64,000 nucleotides of DNA from Przewalskia tangutica (GCA_029844215.1 CM056728.1:5606001-5670000), one strand, 5' to 3'; shown: positions 23,090 to 35,079, numbered from the stretch's first letter. Notes: generated by a model from the letters alone, not told the origin. Numbers and translations are program-made.

Positions 23090-23505
23090 CTATCATATAA
23101 CAGCAACATTATTCTAGCAGCAATAATATCAATTCTCTTAATTTTACTTCTACACATTTATGCCAAGTGGTTCCTAGTCCAAGCTCGCCATAGGAGTGCT
23201 TCATTTCATAATTTTCATTCCTTCATTGTTGATACTAACTTTGCTAGTTCTCCAACAAAAGGGTTTCGAAAGATCGACGATTTCTTCAATCCCTTTGTTT
23301 GTATACAAAGAAGAAAATCATGAGAAGCAGGAAGAATATGGGTTGGAATGTATTATATGTTTGAGTTAATATGAAGATGAAGATGTTTGCAGGAAGTTAC
23401 CTAAGTGTAGCCATGCATTTCATGTGGAGTGTATTGATATTGGTTGTATTCACATTTAACATGTCCTATTTGTCGAGCTCCTGTCTTGAGTGACACATGT
23501 GAATC
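23090..23505 (+). pseudogene. ATL-type RING-H2 ubiquitin ligase, broken
   Basis: ATL proteins are single-pass membrane E3 ligases. A hydrophobic segment (IILAAIISILLILLLHIY) is followed by the typical AKWFLVQARHR. After a linker with a frameshift comes the RING-H2 finger (LECIICLS, then EDEDVCRKLPKCSHAFHVEC, then in another frame TCPICRAPVL). One TAA stop falls in the finger after LS, and a further stop and frame change lie before the last Cys pair. The order TM - linker - RING-H2 and the C3H2C3 spacing fit the family. It sits directly downstream of LTR copy B. Confidence 0.75.
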
Positions 23506-24527
23506 CAAGATTTAGTGTAAGCAGGATTAGAACGAGTGTGATCTTTTTATATCTATGTATATACTGAAAGAGCTTCGAATTTATTCCTCCCCTATATATA
23601 TACTAAATATCTACATTTTATTCTTCATTAGACTTTATGGATTCATGCATTTATTGTGGATCAAATTATCTCGTTTTTATGGACTTTGATGGTTTCAGCT
23701 TGAACTGGCTTGTGGATTGTACTTATCGAAATACTTCAAGAAAGTCGGTACTAAATTGCTCCTCTACGCACGTTATACTTCAAGTTGGAGCTCCCCGACG
23801 ACAAATACAAAATGATTTGCTAATTGGGTAAGAATATGATTGGCCCCATAATATGCAAGATAATTTTCCTATATTTTTATATATTTCATAGATGTACTAT
23901 ATACTGTTCCTGGGTCAAAACTGAATCCACAAAATTCGCCTTAGATCCAACTTCTGCGGAGTGATCAAAACAAGAGTGCTGCTGGAACGAAGGTTCAGTA
24001 CATTCTTTTGCTCTGTTTTCTTGTATATTCTTTTTATAACTGACCATTGTCTACTGCTTCTCGAGATGCAACCGTAAATCAAGAATTGAGCAAAAGCAAT
24101 ATTTTGAAATGAGATGGATATGTCCAAAGAAACACATACGTGAACACATCAAAAGATGGTGCAGTAGCATTCACTAGCAGCACCTTCAGAATATCGATAA
24201 CTATGAAATCAATCAAACTGACGCCTTCATGAAAATAGACTCTAACTCAGAAGACTGCATAAGCCAAACCTACCATTACACCCATTCAGCAAATATCTCA
24301 ACTAGATAACAGGATCCGACCTTAAAGCGAGACTCAATTTCTTCAAACATTCACACCTCAACGATAGACTCATAAAACCTACCCATAACCCCAACCCCAT
24401 CTCACGAAAAAACCAACCTTTAACCACCTCTTGGCTCTTGCACTTGACCAACAATACAGCCAAATTGGTTGGCAAAGAAATGGCACTATGAATCTCAAAA
24501 CTACAAAGTGCATGGCGTGCATAATCC
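23506..24527. other. spacer, nothing recognised
   Basis: No coding region, RNA or repeat could be supported. The end near 24400-24527 is probably 3' untranslated sequence of the RanBP1 relic. Confidence 0.35.
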
Positions 24528-24802
24528 TCACGCTGATGCACTTTCATCCTTTTTCTCAGCATCCTGGTCTTCGGCTTTCTCCTCCTTACCATCCCCTTCC
24601 TTAGTTTTGTCTTCGGCTTTCTCCTCCTTAACATCCCCTTCCTTGGTTTTCTCTTCGGCTTTCCTGTCACTTTTCTCTTCCGGTTTTTTATCTTCAACAC
24701 TTAACTTCCCAAGCAGTCCGGCAGCAGTAGATCCATCTTCACTTTCCTGTTTCTTTTGTGATTCAGCAACCTCTTGAAACATCTCCATGAAGGATTTGCA
24801 AT

Positions 24803-25850
24803 CTAAGAAGAAAAATAAATAAGATGAAGAATCATTTCGGACAAGAGAAGTGTTTAAATTGATGACATGATAATTGTAGGATCCCTTCTCCATTGAAATG
24901 TCTTGACAATTTTCTAATTATATAAAGTAAAATACTGTAACACCAACCCACCAAGGCAAAAATGCAGCTGATGCATAATACAATCAGCTTAATGCAAGAC
25001 CTAATGAATCATAAATAAAGAAATGAAAATATTACTCATAACATATAATTATTGACCATGGTCTTTCACTGCCATAGCTATAGAGATATATTTTGATCCC
25101 ATTACCAAGTCCAAGCTCAAACCTCTCTAGATGCAAACAGAGACCTCAACAAAGAAAATATGACAGCATAGATTCTCAAGAATCCCAATAAAGCAAAGAC
25201 TAAGCATTAGGTGCATTGATGAATCTCGCTTAAGCCCCCTTTGACAACATTAGCCCCTTGGCTATTCCACTAGATACTTGACACTTCCCACCAGTACAAG
25301 TATCAGGTACTCTTGTCTTCCAAGATTAAATAGGCATATGGGTAAAGATCACCTCATGTTGTTTGTGTGACGTAACATATGAAGCAGAAAAGTATTGTTT
25401 CCCTCTCTTGTGTACCCCCACCCCGAACAAATAATTATTAAAAAAACCTTTATATGTTATCTTTCACCATCTTGCCTACTCTCCGTCTCCACCCTAAGTC
25501 AGCCAACCACCACTTCAACCCCTCAGGGCCACTGCTGCACCAACACATGGGATGAATATTTCCGTTTTTTACCCATTTTTAAATTGATACGTATTAGTTT
25601 ATTTTTAGCTCTTATCTTTTTTATTATTTCTTAGCCTAATTTATCTACAACCTTAATAACTATAATAACATTTATTTTGTTCCTAATAGACAAAATTTTG
25701 TGTGAATTACTTTCCAATAAATTAGATACAACAATTTGACACAGTTAGCCTGAGACTTTTCTCACCATCTATTCCCAAAATATAGGACACAGGCGCTATA
25801 ACCCCACCCAGACTTTTCTCAGCATCAGATTGAATGCTGGCCATGAAAGT
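24803..25850. other. intron-like spacer, nothing recognised
   Basis: Within the RanBP1-like span. A 79-codon plus-strand open frame (25395-25634) has no recognisable content. The missing RanBP1 exon was looked for on the minus strand and not seen. Confidence 0.35.
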
Positions 25851-26290
25851 TGATATGGAAAGTGAAAATACCCTACAAGGTAGCATGTTTCACCTGGTTG
25901 TTAACTAGAGAAGCAATTCTCACACAGGATAATCTTATCAAGAGAGGCTATCAGTTATGCTCTAGATGATACTTATATGGAGAAGAGGCAGAGACAATCA
26001 GTCATATCTTTTTGCATTGTAAACTAACTGTACAACTATGAAGGATGTTTATCAGCATAAGGGGTATTAGTAGGAGTATGCCTAGGAACATAGTGGATTT
26101 TCTAGCATGTTGAAACAGAGGAGGTGCTAACTCAATCCAGAAAGGGGGATGGAGGTTCGTCCCAGGTTATATATGGTGGATAATCTAGAAGAAAGAAATA
26201 AATGATTCTTTGAAGATAAGGCTTGTCACATCAAGAAGATAAAAATGAGTGTTTGGTCCTTTTGTATTTTTGGTGGTAAAGACCATGAAT
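25851..26290 (+). mobile_element. LINE reverse-transcriptase 3' fragment
   Basis: Degenerate reading frame with the zf-RVT signature of plant LINE ORF2: KVPYKVACFTWLLTREAILT, then LIKRGYQLCSR, then EAETISHIFLHCKL, and later a GWRFVPGYIWW phrase. Several stops interrupt it. No poly-A tail or target duplication was identified. Confidence 0.7.
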
Positions 26291-27621
26291 CAATTTTTTA
26301 TGTATTAGACTCCTTATAGATGATATAGAATCTGTGTATTTTTGCTTATTCTGCTCTCTAATTATGGGTGATTATATAGATTCTGTAAGTCTAATGTCTA
26401 TATATCCTATTAATACACAAATATGTTACCGTTCAAAATAAAAGCACCATACTTTTTACCAGTTCATCAGAGTAGACACGCACACGCATAAAAAATTTGT
26501 GATATAGGCTTTAGTTACGGCATAGCCAAGCTTGAGTTGGTTTCTAAGCCAAAAAGGATCAGACTAACAACAGTTAAAATTGGCAATGCAAGGGGAATAA
26601 TCAAAGTTAGTCTGAGAATTATGACCCACTGGGATTTGAGAAGTAGTGAGATACACACAATTCAAGGTATGCTTGAAATCCAGTAAAATTCAATGGTTGG
26701 TACAACTGAAAAAATTTAAAAAAATTGTTTCGTGATACATAATAATACTTCAACTGAAAAGATGTCACTTATATGGAATCTTGTCATAAATGATACAGAT
26801 ATGCAGAACTAGAGAACTTTTACTTGATTTGGGTAAAACTCTAAAACTAAGGAAATAACACTCAGGCATTAAGCACAACATAACATCTCCAAGAGAAACA
26901 GAACTTATCCACACACAAAATGGCTGATTTTGCAACTATAGACATAAAGGAGGCCACTGCCTATATTTATCCCAAAAGAAAGGGAAGCAACTGCATATGT
27001 AACGCACAGCTGGTCCTAGAGATGGATAAAGGAGACGGTAGCGGAAGATTTACTGCCAGCATAAAAAACATTCAATACTATAAATCCTCTAGATTGATAG
27101 TGATAAAGAAAGCTACTGTAATTATGCGACTACCAAGGCAGACAAAACATTGATGAATAAGAAAATATCAAGCATTCTCTAACTAGCAAGAAAACCAAGA
27201 AACAAGTAGATAAAGATAGTGACCCCAGAGTCGAGATAACTCACTCTCGATAGACGCAAATCTGATGCAAAAAAAACTCATTTTTCAGTTCACCAGAAAT
27301 GCCACACGCAAGACTTCTCATTTCCAGCATGTTCCTGAACCGTCATCATTGGGAGAACTGGATCACAGGTCCAAAACACATACTCATCAAGAAAAAATAA
27401 ACCCAAAACAGATGAGAAGAGGAGAAACTATATTTCAGATCACCCAAGCAAATGAAATTGATAACTTAATTACCAATACTTCCTGATGAGTATTAGGACA
27501 AAAGTAAAAAAAAACGCAAAACTAATTGTGCTATAAAGATCGTCTATATTGATTCTACTTCATTCGAACATGTTTCATTAGAATACTCAACAATAGAAAA
27601 TTAGGGGTCCTCTACAATAGA
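26291..27621. other. spacer, no gene supported
   Basis: Two plus-strand open frames of 77 and 73 codons (26920-27153 and 27265-27486) show no domain, no codon bias that I can see and no splice context. They are left unannotated. Confidence 0.3.
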
Positions 27622-27816
27622 GTTTTTTTATATGACTAGTGAACTCGCAACTGGTAACCTTCGGGTGCGCACAGGTAAACCACGCTCCTGTGCAGTAGCG
27701 AGGAGATCACAAGAGAGATAACCCACACTAGGCAAGCCTCGTGCATCGAGCTCGACCCAAAAGGCAAAAATCTCTTTCCTAACTGTCAAACAACTCCTGC
27801 TTACAGGACGATCAGT
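27622..27816 (-). mobile_element. SINE-like retroelement, antisense
   Basis: Flanked by CAATAGA on both sides (27615-27621 and 27817-27823). The plus-strand T-run at 27622-27630 is an A-tail on the minus strand. The body read on the minus strand has gcctagtgtgggttatctc, cacaggagcgtggtttacc and tgcgcacccgaaggttacc, phrases seen in short interspersed repeats of Solanaceae. I could not place clear A and B boxes. Confidence 0.55.
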
Positions 27817-27950
27817 CAATAGATCATAACATAAGTATATTTAATTTCAAAAAGGTTGAGAATTTTTATCTTACTTTACACTGGAATTGAAAGATTGATG
27901 TTTGTACTCCAAAATCTCGTCATCATTTTAGAGATATATGAGTATAATTA

Positions 27951-28030
27951 TTTACAACAACAACATAGCGAGTATAATCCCACCGGGTGGGGTCGGGGGA
28001 GGATAGAGCATACACAAAATTTACCCCTAC
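27951..28030 (-). mobile_element. TS-type SINE 3' end, antisense
   Basis: The plus strand reads acaacaacatagcgagtat, then aatcccaccgggtggggtcgg and a gaggatagagcatacacaaaa phrase, the reverse complement of the conserved TS SINE 3' region. The head is not recognisable. Confidence 0.65.
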
Positions 28031-28605
28031 CTTAATCTTAACATTCACACTTTAACCCTTGATAAAATTCTCTAGCAGGAATCGACACGAAACATTGATA
28101 TATCAAGGAGGGCCCCAAAAATTAATTTTCTATAAAAAAGAAACAGACCAAGGTGGTTGGCGCAGATCTTAAGGGTCTTGGATTGGCGCATAACAAGGCG
28201 AACTTTGCCAGTTTCCTTATGCTTCAATAGCTTCACAGTTCCAGCACCTCTCTCTTTCCACTGCTTCCCATCTTTATAAAACCTATAAAGCTTGGCTTTC
28301 CTCCAATTTTATTCCAAAAGAATAAAAGAAAATCATATCCAAAATCACACACGAAATTAACTGCATCGACACTCCTACTCTGAATCCCCATCCTTATTTG
28401 ATGGCGAGAGCTTTAAAAAGAACGGTAGATAAGAAAATAATGGGTTATTATTTAGCACTAGAATTGGACCAAAGGACAAGCAATGAACATACTCACACAG
28501 AAAATTAACTGGATTGACACTCGTGCTCTGGAATCTCCATCTGGACGGAGTATTTAAGATGACAGATTTGAACAATTAGGTTATTAGTTAACCCAAGATA
28601 ATAGT

Positions 28606-28740
28606 GGTGTCCAGCTTGCGCGCACCTCGATTAGTTCATCTTGCTACCTTCCCCCGGCAACAAGTACAAGGTAACTTTGTCAACTAGGCTTAGACAGATG
28701 GGAGTGAACCAAGTTATATGGTATTAACTGAGGTTGTTAT
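28606..28740 (-). mobile_element. SolS-type SINE fragment, antisense
   Basis: Contains gcgcgcacctcgattagttc, then tgctacctt, caacaagtacaaggtaac and ggcttagacagatggga. This ordered set of phrases is typical of a tRNA-derived SINE family in Solanaceae, read in reverse. The 3' part is missing. Confidence 0.5.
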
Positions 28741-29454
28741 AGGACCATAAACTTCAAATTCTGAATCCGGATCTGCCTCTAAATCACACCAAAGAGTATC
28801 GAAAATAACAAATTTGATCAATTGAGTCACTAATTAAACCCTAGTATTGGATTAGACATGACACAACTCCACATAACCTTAGATATGAAGAATTGGAGGT
28901 CGGGAATTAGGAAGGTTAATGCATAATTGAGTTTTGTAGTAGTGCGTGGGAGAGATAGGAGTTAGCCTCTTTTCTCCTCTTCTCCTTTTCTTAGGATTAC
29001 TGTTAGCGTAGATCTTTCTTTATGTGTGTATTACTATGTGTTGCTCCATTTGCTTTATATATGAATATTTTTTGTCTAATTTTACTTCGCAATCCTGCAT
29101 CTACAACTTTCCTTTTGAGTCGAGGGACTATCAAAAACAGTGGAATGCAGATCTGCTTACATTCTACACTCCCGGAGGCCAGACCCACAAATCCATTTTG
29201 TGGGACACTGGTTATTTTATTGTCAACAAGCAATAAACAGTAATTAAATATGTTTGTCTAGTTTTGACTTGACACGAAGTTTAAACAACAATTCACTAAT
29301 TAAAACCTAGAATCGGATCAAGTAACAAGCAATAAACATTAATATAAGAGTATAGAAATTATTACAAATCAATGATGGGATTTTCGTTCTCTTCCCAAGT
29401 TGATATTACAAACCCTGATGAAGACTATTATTCCCTTTTTGTCTTCCAGATTTA
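28741..29454. other. spacer, nothing recognised
   Basis: Short overlapping open frames at 29003-29243 on both strands have no family signature. No repeat structure is evident. Confidence 0.3.
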
Positions 29455-29642
29455 CAATAGATGATGGTGTTACTCTCTTCCGTCAAATTGTTAGAATGAA
29501 CCCTACTTTTTATGTTCATGTCTTTTGTAAATTGTTTAAGACTATGCAAAATAAGCAGCGTTATTCTGCTGTCGTTTCTTTTTTTCGAGAATTGTTGAAA
29601 TTGGGTATCCCAATTAATGATTTCATCATCATTTCCAACTAA
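29455..29642 (+). pseudogene. Rf-like PPR protein fragment
   Basis: About 60 codons read DDGVTLFRQIVRMNPTFYVH, then FCKLFKTMQNKQRYSAVVSF and FRELLKLGIPINDF. This matches the N-terminal pattern of the restorer-of-fertility-like PPR subfamily (organelle RNA-binding proteins), where a kxKxYSxVxSLFRExxKLGIP phrase spans the first repeats. A stop ends the frame and no further PPR motifs follow, so it is an isolated relic. Confidence 0.6.
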
Positions 29643-29935
29643 CTTAGAAGATGGAAGGGTTATCAACTTGTTTTCTTCTTCTGAGCTCTTTCGCTTCCCT
29701 GATCTTAGTATTGCCTTAATCAATTGCTGGAATCATGAGAATGAGGTATCAACCACTTTTAAAAGATATCAGCAGCTTCTTCTTGACTGTTCTTTTAGAG
29801 TTGGTGATGTGACCTTTTTGCTTTTTTGTACTAGTTTTTGAATTTTGAAATTGTTCAATGATCATGTCTGCATGTGTAGCTTTGTCATAAAAGATATTTT
29901 GTTGTCCGGAAAAATCATATTACAAAGTGCAAGTC

Positions 29936-30026
29936 AATGACGACAAATTTGTATATATCTGTAGCTAGATCTGTAGTTAGACTTGCCAGACATTCTATGT
30001 CATGACGACAAATTTGTATATATCTG
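29936..30026. repeat. 24-bp direct repeat, 64 bp apart
   Basis: The phrase atgacgacaaatttgtatat, extended by atctg, occurs at about 29938 and again at about 30002. The unit between reads tagctagatctgtagttagac. It may be a small local duplication, and nothing else is recognised to 30367. Confidence 0.6.
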
Positions 30027-30372
30027 AGTTTGCAAAACAAGCTCATAGCGGTTACACAAGAAACTATAGTTCTGGACGCTATGCAACCGATAACAGGTAA
30101 TATTTTATGCTTCATTTCTGAGGCCTCTCTAGCCTTTTCCAGAGTATTTGCTCTTCCAACACAAGAAAATAAGCTTACATGTTACGTGTGATTTGTACTG
30201 GTTTGTTGCGAAGTAGAACTCTCACATTGGTTGGGAGTTCTACTTTGAGGGATAAAATTAAACACACAAAATAGGGAAAAAGTGCCAATGACCCCATTTC
30301 AACCATTATATGGGCCATGGGCCATGTGTGTTGTAAAGAGGGAAAGTTCTTGGAACAAATAAAGGTCCAAAT

Positions 30373-31888
30373 TGAAAGTATATGTATGTCCTAAAAACAA
30401 TCTGTATTAGGAAAAATGTACTTTATACACATTCGTATTGATATATAATAATGTTGATTATTATTATGACATTTGCATTTGTTGAATTATTAATTGATTA
30501 TCTGTAATATTCTATAAATGCAACCTTAGAGGTTACGTGGTTATTAATGGAGTGAGAATTAATATCATAGCGTGACGCTCTTAAACTGTCTGGACTAATG
30601 ATCATCAAGATTGGGATATTGATGATATGTTATATGTCGACATGTGGTCTGCATCATATCCTTCGGGAATGTAGTATGTCTCACTTGCTACGAGTTATGA
30701 CAACTCGTGATGGACACATGGATACTTGTTGAAGTATTGATATACCCTACTGATATGCTATTTGTTTTATATGTCTTTAGTGTATTCAGTGTGTGAGAGA
30801 TAGAAGTCCTTAGACTTGAGGTCGATATCACCTTATTTACGGAGCAATGTGTTTTGATCCTGTCCTAAGCTCAAATGCCTTATAGGTTGAGACGCGACTT
30901 ATTTTGGGTACATTGCGAAGTAGATTAAAGGTGGTAGTTGAGCCAATAATAGGATTCATTCCTCGAATGCATCTTCGAGAGAGCACTCGGGTTCTCATAA
31001 TACATTAGGTTGACTAAGTCGTTGGCCAACGCAATTGACATATCTTCGATATGGTCATGTTGTTAACTAATGTAGATGAGATAGATTGATCAAACCATTT
31101 GGATAGACACTTGACGAATCCTAAGCTTGGTTGAGTGTGTCGTGAATGAAAGGATTTTATCTTCTCACATAGAGGTTCAGTTCACATATTTTGTGTAGCT
31201 AAACTTTATATATTGAGATTCGTCTTCCGGCGCAGTCTAGGAGTTCCGTGAAGATCCTAATGTAATTGGTGTCAATATGTAGAGTCCTGAAGGGTAAACA
31301 CAAGTCAAATATTTCGTTGATTGAAGGATGTAATTAGGAAGAGATTATATAAATGTTCGGTTGATAACCGGGACATTAAAAATGGAAGAAGAAAATCGGC
31401 GGCCGCGACTTATTGATTAAGTGGTCGCGCGCTGGAAGCGGCGCGCGACGCCACTTACCAAGGGCCGCGGCTCTGAGACGCGTCCAGGGGGTCCGAATGA
31501 CTATTTTACCCCTGGTTGGTTCTCCCTCTCAACTATAAATAGAGGTGCTTCTCATTCCATTTGATATACTTGAAACCTATGAGAGGTTAATCTCTTCTAA
31601 CACTCTAAAGAAATTCCTAGCATTTCTAAAGTTAGAAAATTACATCAAAGTTCTTGAGAACTTGCAAATCAATGGATCTTTGAGTGTGCACCCCGGACTA
31701 CACAAAACTTGAAGATTTCAACTGCTTGACTGATTTGCTTCATAATGTAAGTCTTCTTTCGAAGTATTACATAAACTTTGGGTTTTACTTTGCATTACAT
31801 TATCATACTACAGTATTATCGTTGTTGGGCTTGAAACATAAATTTTCAAATTCCGCTGTGTGTACGAACCCGACGACGAAACCCTTCA
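30373..31888 (+). mobile_element. solo LTR, TSD CAAAT (family S)
   Basis: A 1516-bp TG...CA segment starting TGAAAGTATATGTATGTCC, flanked on both sides by CAAAT (30368-30372 and 31889-31893). It carries a promoter-like TATAAATA at 31534-31541 preceded by a CG-rich block at 31392-31480. No internal domain is present, so it is a solo LTR left by recombination. A second copy of the family is at 58563-62345. Confidence 0.85.
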
Positions 31889-31893
31889 CAAAT

Positions 31894-32988
31894 TGATGGT
31901 TGTAAGTAGAATGCTAAGCAAGGCCCATTAGCTCACGGTTGCCGGTGCAAGAATTAAACTAAATTATTTTGGTTTAATCAGTTATGATGAAAATAGGGCT
32001 TCCAATATCCTCGACTATCCACTCTTTTCAATCCTTAATGTAACAAGAATGACTTTTTCTTCTACGTTAATATAGCAGGTTAACTAGTCTGTCTTATATT
32101 CCGATTAGGATATATAAACGCTCAACCCAGTGCAGAAACCTTCTATATTTCTATGATAGGTTTTACCACATAGGAGGATTAAGAACAATAGCCTACACTG
32201 CTACACAAGTATCGGGGTACTTTCGTCCGCGATTTTAACCTATGTCTATTCAATTACAGCATATCCAAATCTCTCCTCTCGGTTCTTGATTCGAAATCAT
32301 ATAAATTATGATAATTAGTGATCAGTTAACTATCAAACATTCACATCAATATTGAATAAATCTTAATCAAGTGAAAAAGAACTCAAACTAATGCATTAAT
32401 TCATGAAAACGAGTTTCAAGCGATTCAAAGGAAAGCCCTAATTGAGAGTTTAGCTCTTAGCCATAGACATGCTAAGAACTAATACAAAATCTTTGAAATA
32501 AAGAAAAGAAAAGAAATATACTTAGAACTAAGTCTCCAATTGTAGCCTCCAAGCCTTCTCTTGTGTTGTGTGTTATGAGGGATGATAGAATAATCCCTAA
32601 AATTTGTCTCAAGGGTTTATATTTGCTGCAAAATTCGTGTGACTTGGACCCTTCTGCCCCTGACCAATTTCGCCTCGGATTTGGAATTTTTCGCCTCGGC
32701 GCTGCGGCCCTGAATGTCATGTGGCCTCTCTGATTATCTGGCGCCGCGGCGCTGCTGCTCGACGCCGCGGCCCTGCATGACCTTCGTCCGGATCACCAAC
32801 TTTCGACCTTTTTGCCTTGGGAGCCTCCTTTTCTGCCCACTTTTCGCTTCTTTTCGCCATTTTGCCTTTTTGAACCGCTGTGACTCAAAAGAAAGAAAAA
32901 CGACCCTAACACGACACTTGTTTAAACGAAAATGGGAAAAATACTAACTAAAAATGACTCAAAAAGTGTATTCAAAATACGCCTAACA
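31894..32988 (-). mobile_element. LTR, relative of the gypsy LTR family
   Basis: A 1095-bp segment reading TGTTAGGCGTATTTT on the minus strand at its start and CCATCA at its end. It shares an ordered set of phrases with the LTRs at 37872 and 43432 (agggcttccaa, ctactatccgctc-like, taggaggattaagaacaa, acacaagtatcgggg, taaaaatgactcaaaaagtg). A TATA-like region lies at 32616-32624 and CG-rich blocks at 32640-32780. Its right edge coincides with the abrupt end of the copia element. No target duplication was found. Confidence 0.65.
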
Positions 32989-33647
32989 ACTACCAACCTG
33001 ACCTTATACTTATCTATAGACCTATCTGCTTTATACTTCCGTTTGAGTATCCATTTACAACCCAACGGTTTGTTTTCCGGAGGAAGATCAACCAACTTCT
33101 AAGTATAGTTTAGCAGGATGGAGTTTATTTTGCTCTCAATAGCTTCATTCCAGAGTGGTGCCTCTGGGATTGACAACACTTCAGCAATTGTCCTTGATTC
33201 GTCATAAACCATATAAGCTACAAAGTCAGGACCGAAGTATTTATCCTTCCTGGTCCTTTTACTTCACCTCGGTTCCATTTCTGGAGTCTTCAAGTTCTGA
33301 AAATCTGGAATACTAGATTCTGGATATTCAGCCACTTCGGAGTTTGCTAGATCTGAACCATCTAGATCCAGACAGTCAAGAACTCCTGGATCCCGAGAGC
33401 TTTGTTCATAACTTTGTTTGTGAGAGGTTATGCCTTTTTCCTTTCTAGGAAAAATATCCTCAAAGAATTGAGCATTTCTTGATTCCATGATTGTACCCCC
33501 GTGGATATCTGGAATATCTGACTTATGCACTAAGAAGTGATAAGCACTACTGTTATTTGCATATCCGATGAAAATGCAATCTACAGTCTTAGGCCCAATC
33601 TTGACCTGCTTTGTCTTAGGCACTTCGACCTTTGCCAAATAACCCAA
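32989..33647 (-). pseudogene. copia post-integrase linker and RT start, truncated
   Basis: The frame 33647-33264 has the GYLAKVEVPK and DCIFIGYANNSSAYHFLVH phrases that follow integrase in copia polyproteins. Beyond a stop, the beginning of reverse transcriptase is readable (EAPLWNEAIES, then PLGCKWILKRKYKADRSIDK, then YKVRLV), and the sequence ends there against the LTR at 32988. The catalytic YVDD region is absent. Confidence 0.75.
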
Positions 33648-33815
33648 CCTTTAAATATTTGTAGGTGAGTTTCTTTTCCTTCCATGATTCTTATGGAGTT
33701 CTATCCTTACCCTTATGTGGGACTCTATTAAGAATCGTATTAGCGGTAAGAATAGCTTCTCCCCACATATTTTGGGGAATACCGGAATTGATGAGCGAGA
33801 CATTCATCATTTCCT

Positions 33816-34268
33816 TTAATATATGATTCTTGCGTTATCAACCTCGTTCGACTGAGGTAAGTATGGAGCCATCGTTTGATGAATAATACCCGATTGGGCA
33901 TAATATTCTTCAAATTGTGCTACATATTCTCCCCCTCTATCACTACGAATTAATTTAATCCGCATACCTAGTTGGTTTTCAACTTCTGATTTGTAGCGTC
34001 TGAACGCTTCAAAGGCTTCATCATTACTTTTCAATAAGTAAAGGTAACAATACATTGTGTTGCCATCAATGAATGTCACAAAGTACTTGTTCCCCCATCT
34101 AGTTTGTGCAAACTTTAGATCACATATATATGTGTGAACAAGTTCTAGAGGAGTGGTATTCCTTTCAACGAATCGAAAAGGAATCTTTGTGAGTTTTGCC
34201 TCTATGCACACCTCACACTTATGTTGAGGGTTTACGTCGATAGACGACAACAACTCCAATTTCACCAA
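33816..34268 (-). pseudogene. copia integrase core
   Basis: A 150-codon frame with the end of the zinc-binding HHCC region (CEVCIEAK), then the catalytic core: KYFVTFIDGNTMYCYLY with a D, and IKLIRSDRGGEYVAQFEEYY with the next D. The usual NGVxERKN segment reads NEVDNARI, so the catalytic Glu appears lost. It is therefore not an active integrase. Confidence 0.75.
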
Positions 34269-34325
34269 CCTTTGGATGGACTTGTAGTTAACATGTCCTA
34301 ATCTATGATGCCATAAATTAGAAGA

Positions 34326-35033
34326 CTAGAAAAAGTAAGAAAAAACTTCAATATTATTGCTTGCACGCATTACAGACATGTCGTTAACTTTGAAGAGGCC
34401 TTCACAGATGAAGCCTCTCCCCACAAAAGTTTCATTCTTGGTGATTACAAATTTATTGGACTCAAACACTAGCCTAAAACCAGCATTAACCAATAAGGGA
34501 CCTGAAATTAAATTTCTCATAATCTCAGGGACATGCATCACCTCCTTCAGAGTGAGCTCCTTTCCAGAAGTCATCTTCAGAACTACCTTTCCTACCCCCA
34601 ACACGTCAGAAGAAGCATTGTTACCCATGAACAACTTCTTGTCTGCAACCGGTGTATATGTGGAGAAGGTATTTCTGTTGGAATAGATGTGTCTGGTAGC
34701 ACCAGTGTCCATCCACCATTGCATGGGATTCTCAACAAGGTTTACTTCAAGCACCACCGCCGAGAACTCCTCAATCATGTCGTCAAGAAGCATGTCTTGG
34801 ACGACGTTAGACTGTGCCTTGTCTTTAGCCTTGGTCTTTTCTTGTTGCTCAGTCTTGAGCTTGCGACAATCCTTGATCCTGTGACAAGATTTCCCACAGT
34901 GGTGACAATTACCTTTGAAATTCTCCGTCGCCTGGGTCTTGCCATCTTTCTGGAACTTACACTTCTTGCTTGTGTTCCCTTTGGCCTCAGCCAGATTTAC
35001 CTTTGCCTCAGCAGGTTGTTTTTCCTTAGGCAA
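34326..35033 (-). pseudogene. copia nucleocapsid zinc knuckle and protease
   Basis: A 235-codon frame. The Lys-rich start is followed by a CX2CX4HX4C zinc knuckle (CHHCGKSCHRIKDC), a linker and the aspartic protease active site (WMDTGATRHIYS), then the downstream LGVGKVVLKM and LISGPLLVNAG phrases found between protease and integrase in copia polyproteins. It is open throughout but cut off from gag and integrase by stops. Confidence 0.8.
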
Positions 35034-35079
35034 AGCCTTCTTATTATCTTCCTGATTCTAGAGTTTGATAATAAATTTC

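Larger units (their letters stand above)
24528..28300 (-). pseudogene. RANBP1: RanBP1-like gene, two exons visible
   Basis: RanBP1 binds Ran-GTP and aids RanGAP at the cytoplasmic side of the nuclear pore. The exon at 28300-28149 encodes the core of the Ran-binding domain (KAKLYRFYKDGKQWKERG, then AGTVKLLKHKETGKVRLVM and RQSKTLKICANHL) with donor TTG|GTCTG. The exon at 24802-24528 encodes CKSFMEMFQEVAES and AAGLLGKLSVEDKK, then a Lys/Glu-rich acidic tail, ending TGA. The exon in between (usually ending in a CIRF-like phrase) and the N-terminal exon were not found. The 3.3-kb interval holds a LINE piece and two SINE-like insertions, so the gene is probably broken, although diverged exons remain possible. 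Confidence 0.75.

Noticed and set aside
24469..24777. Ser/Phe-rich 102-codon plus-strand frame
   Set aside because: Antisense shadow of the Lys/Glu-rich RanBP1 tail.
26920..27486. Two plus-strand frames of 77 and 73 codons
   Set aside because: No domain and no supporting signals; length is within chance expectation.
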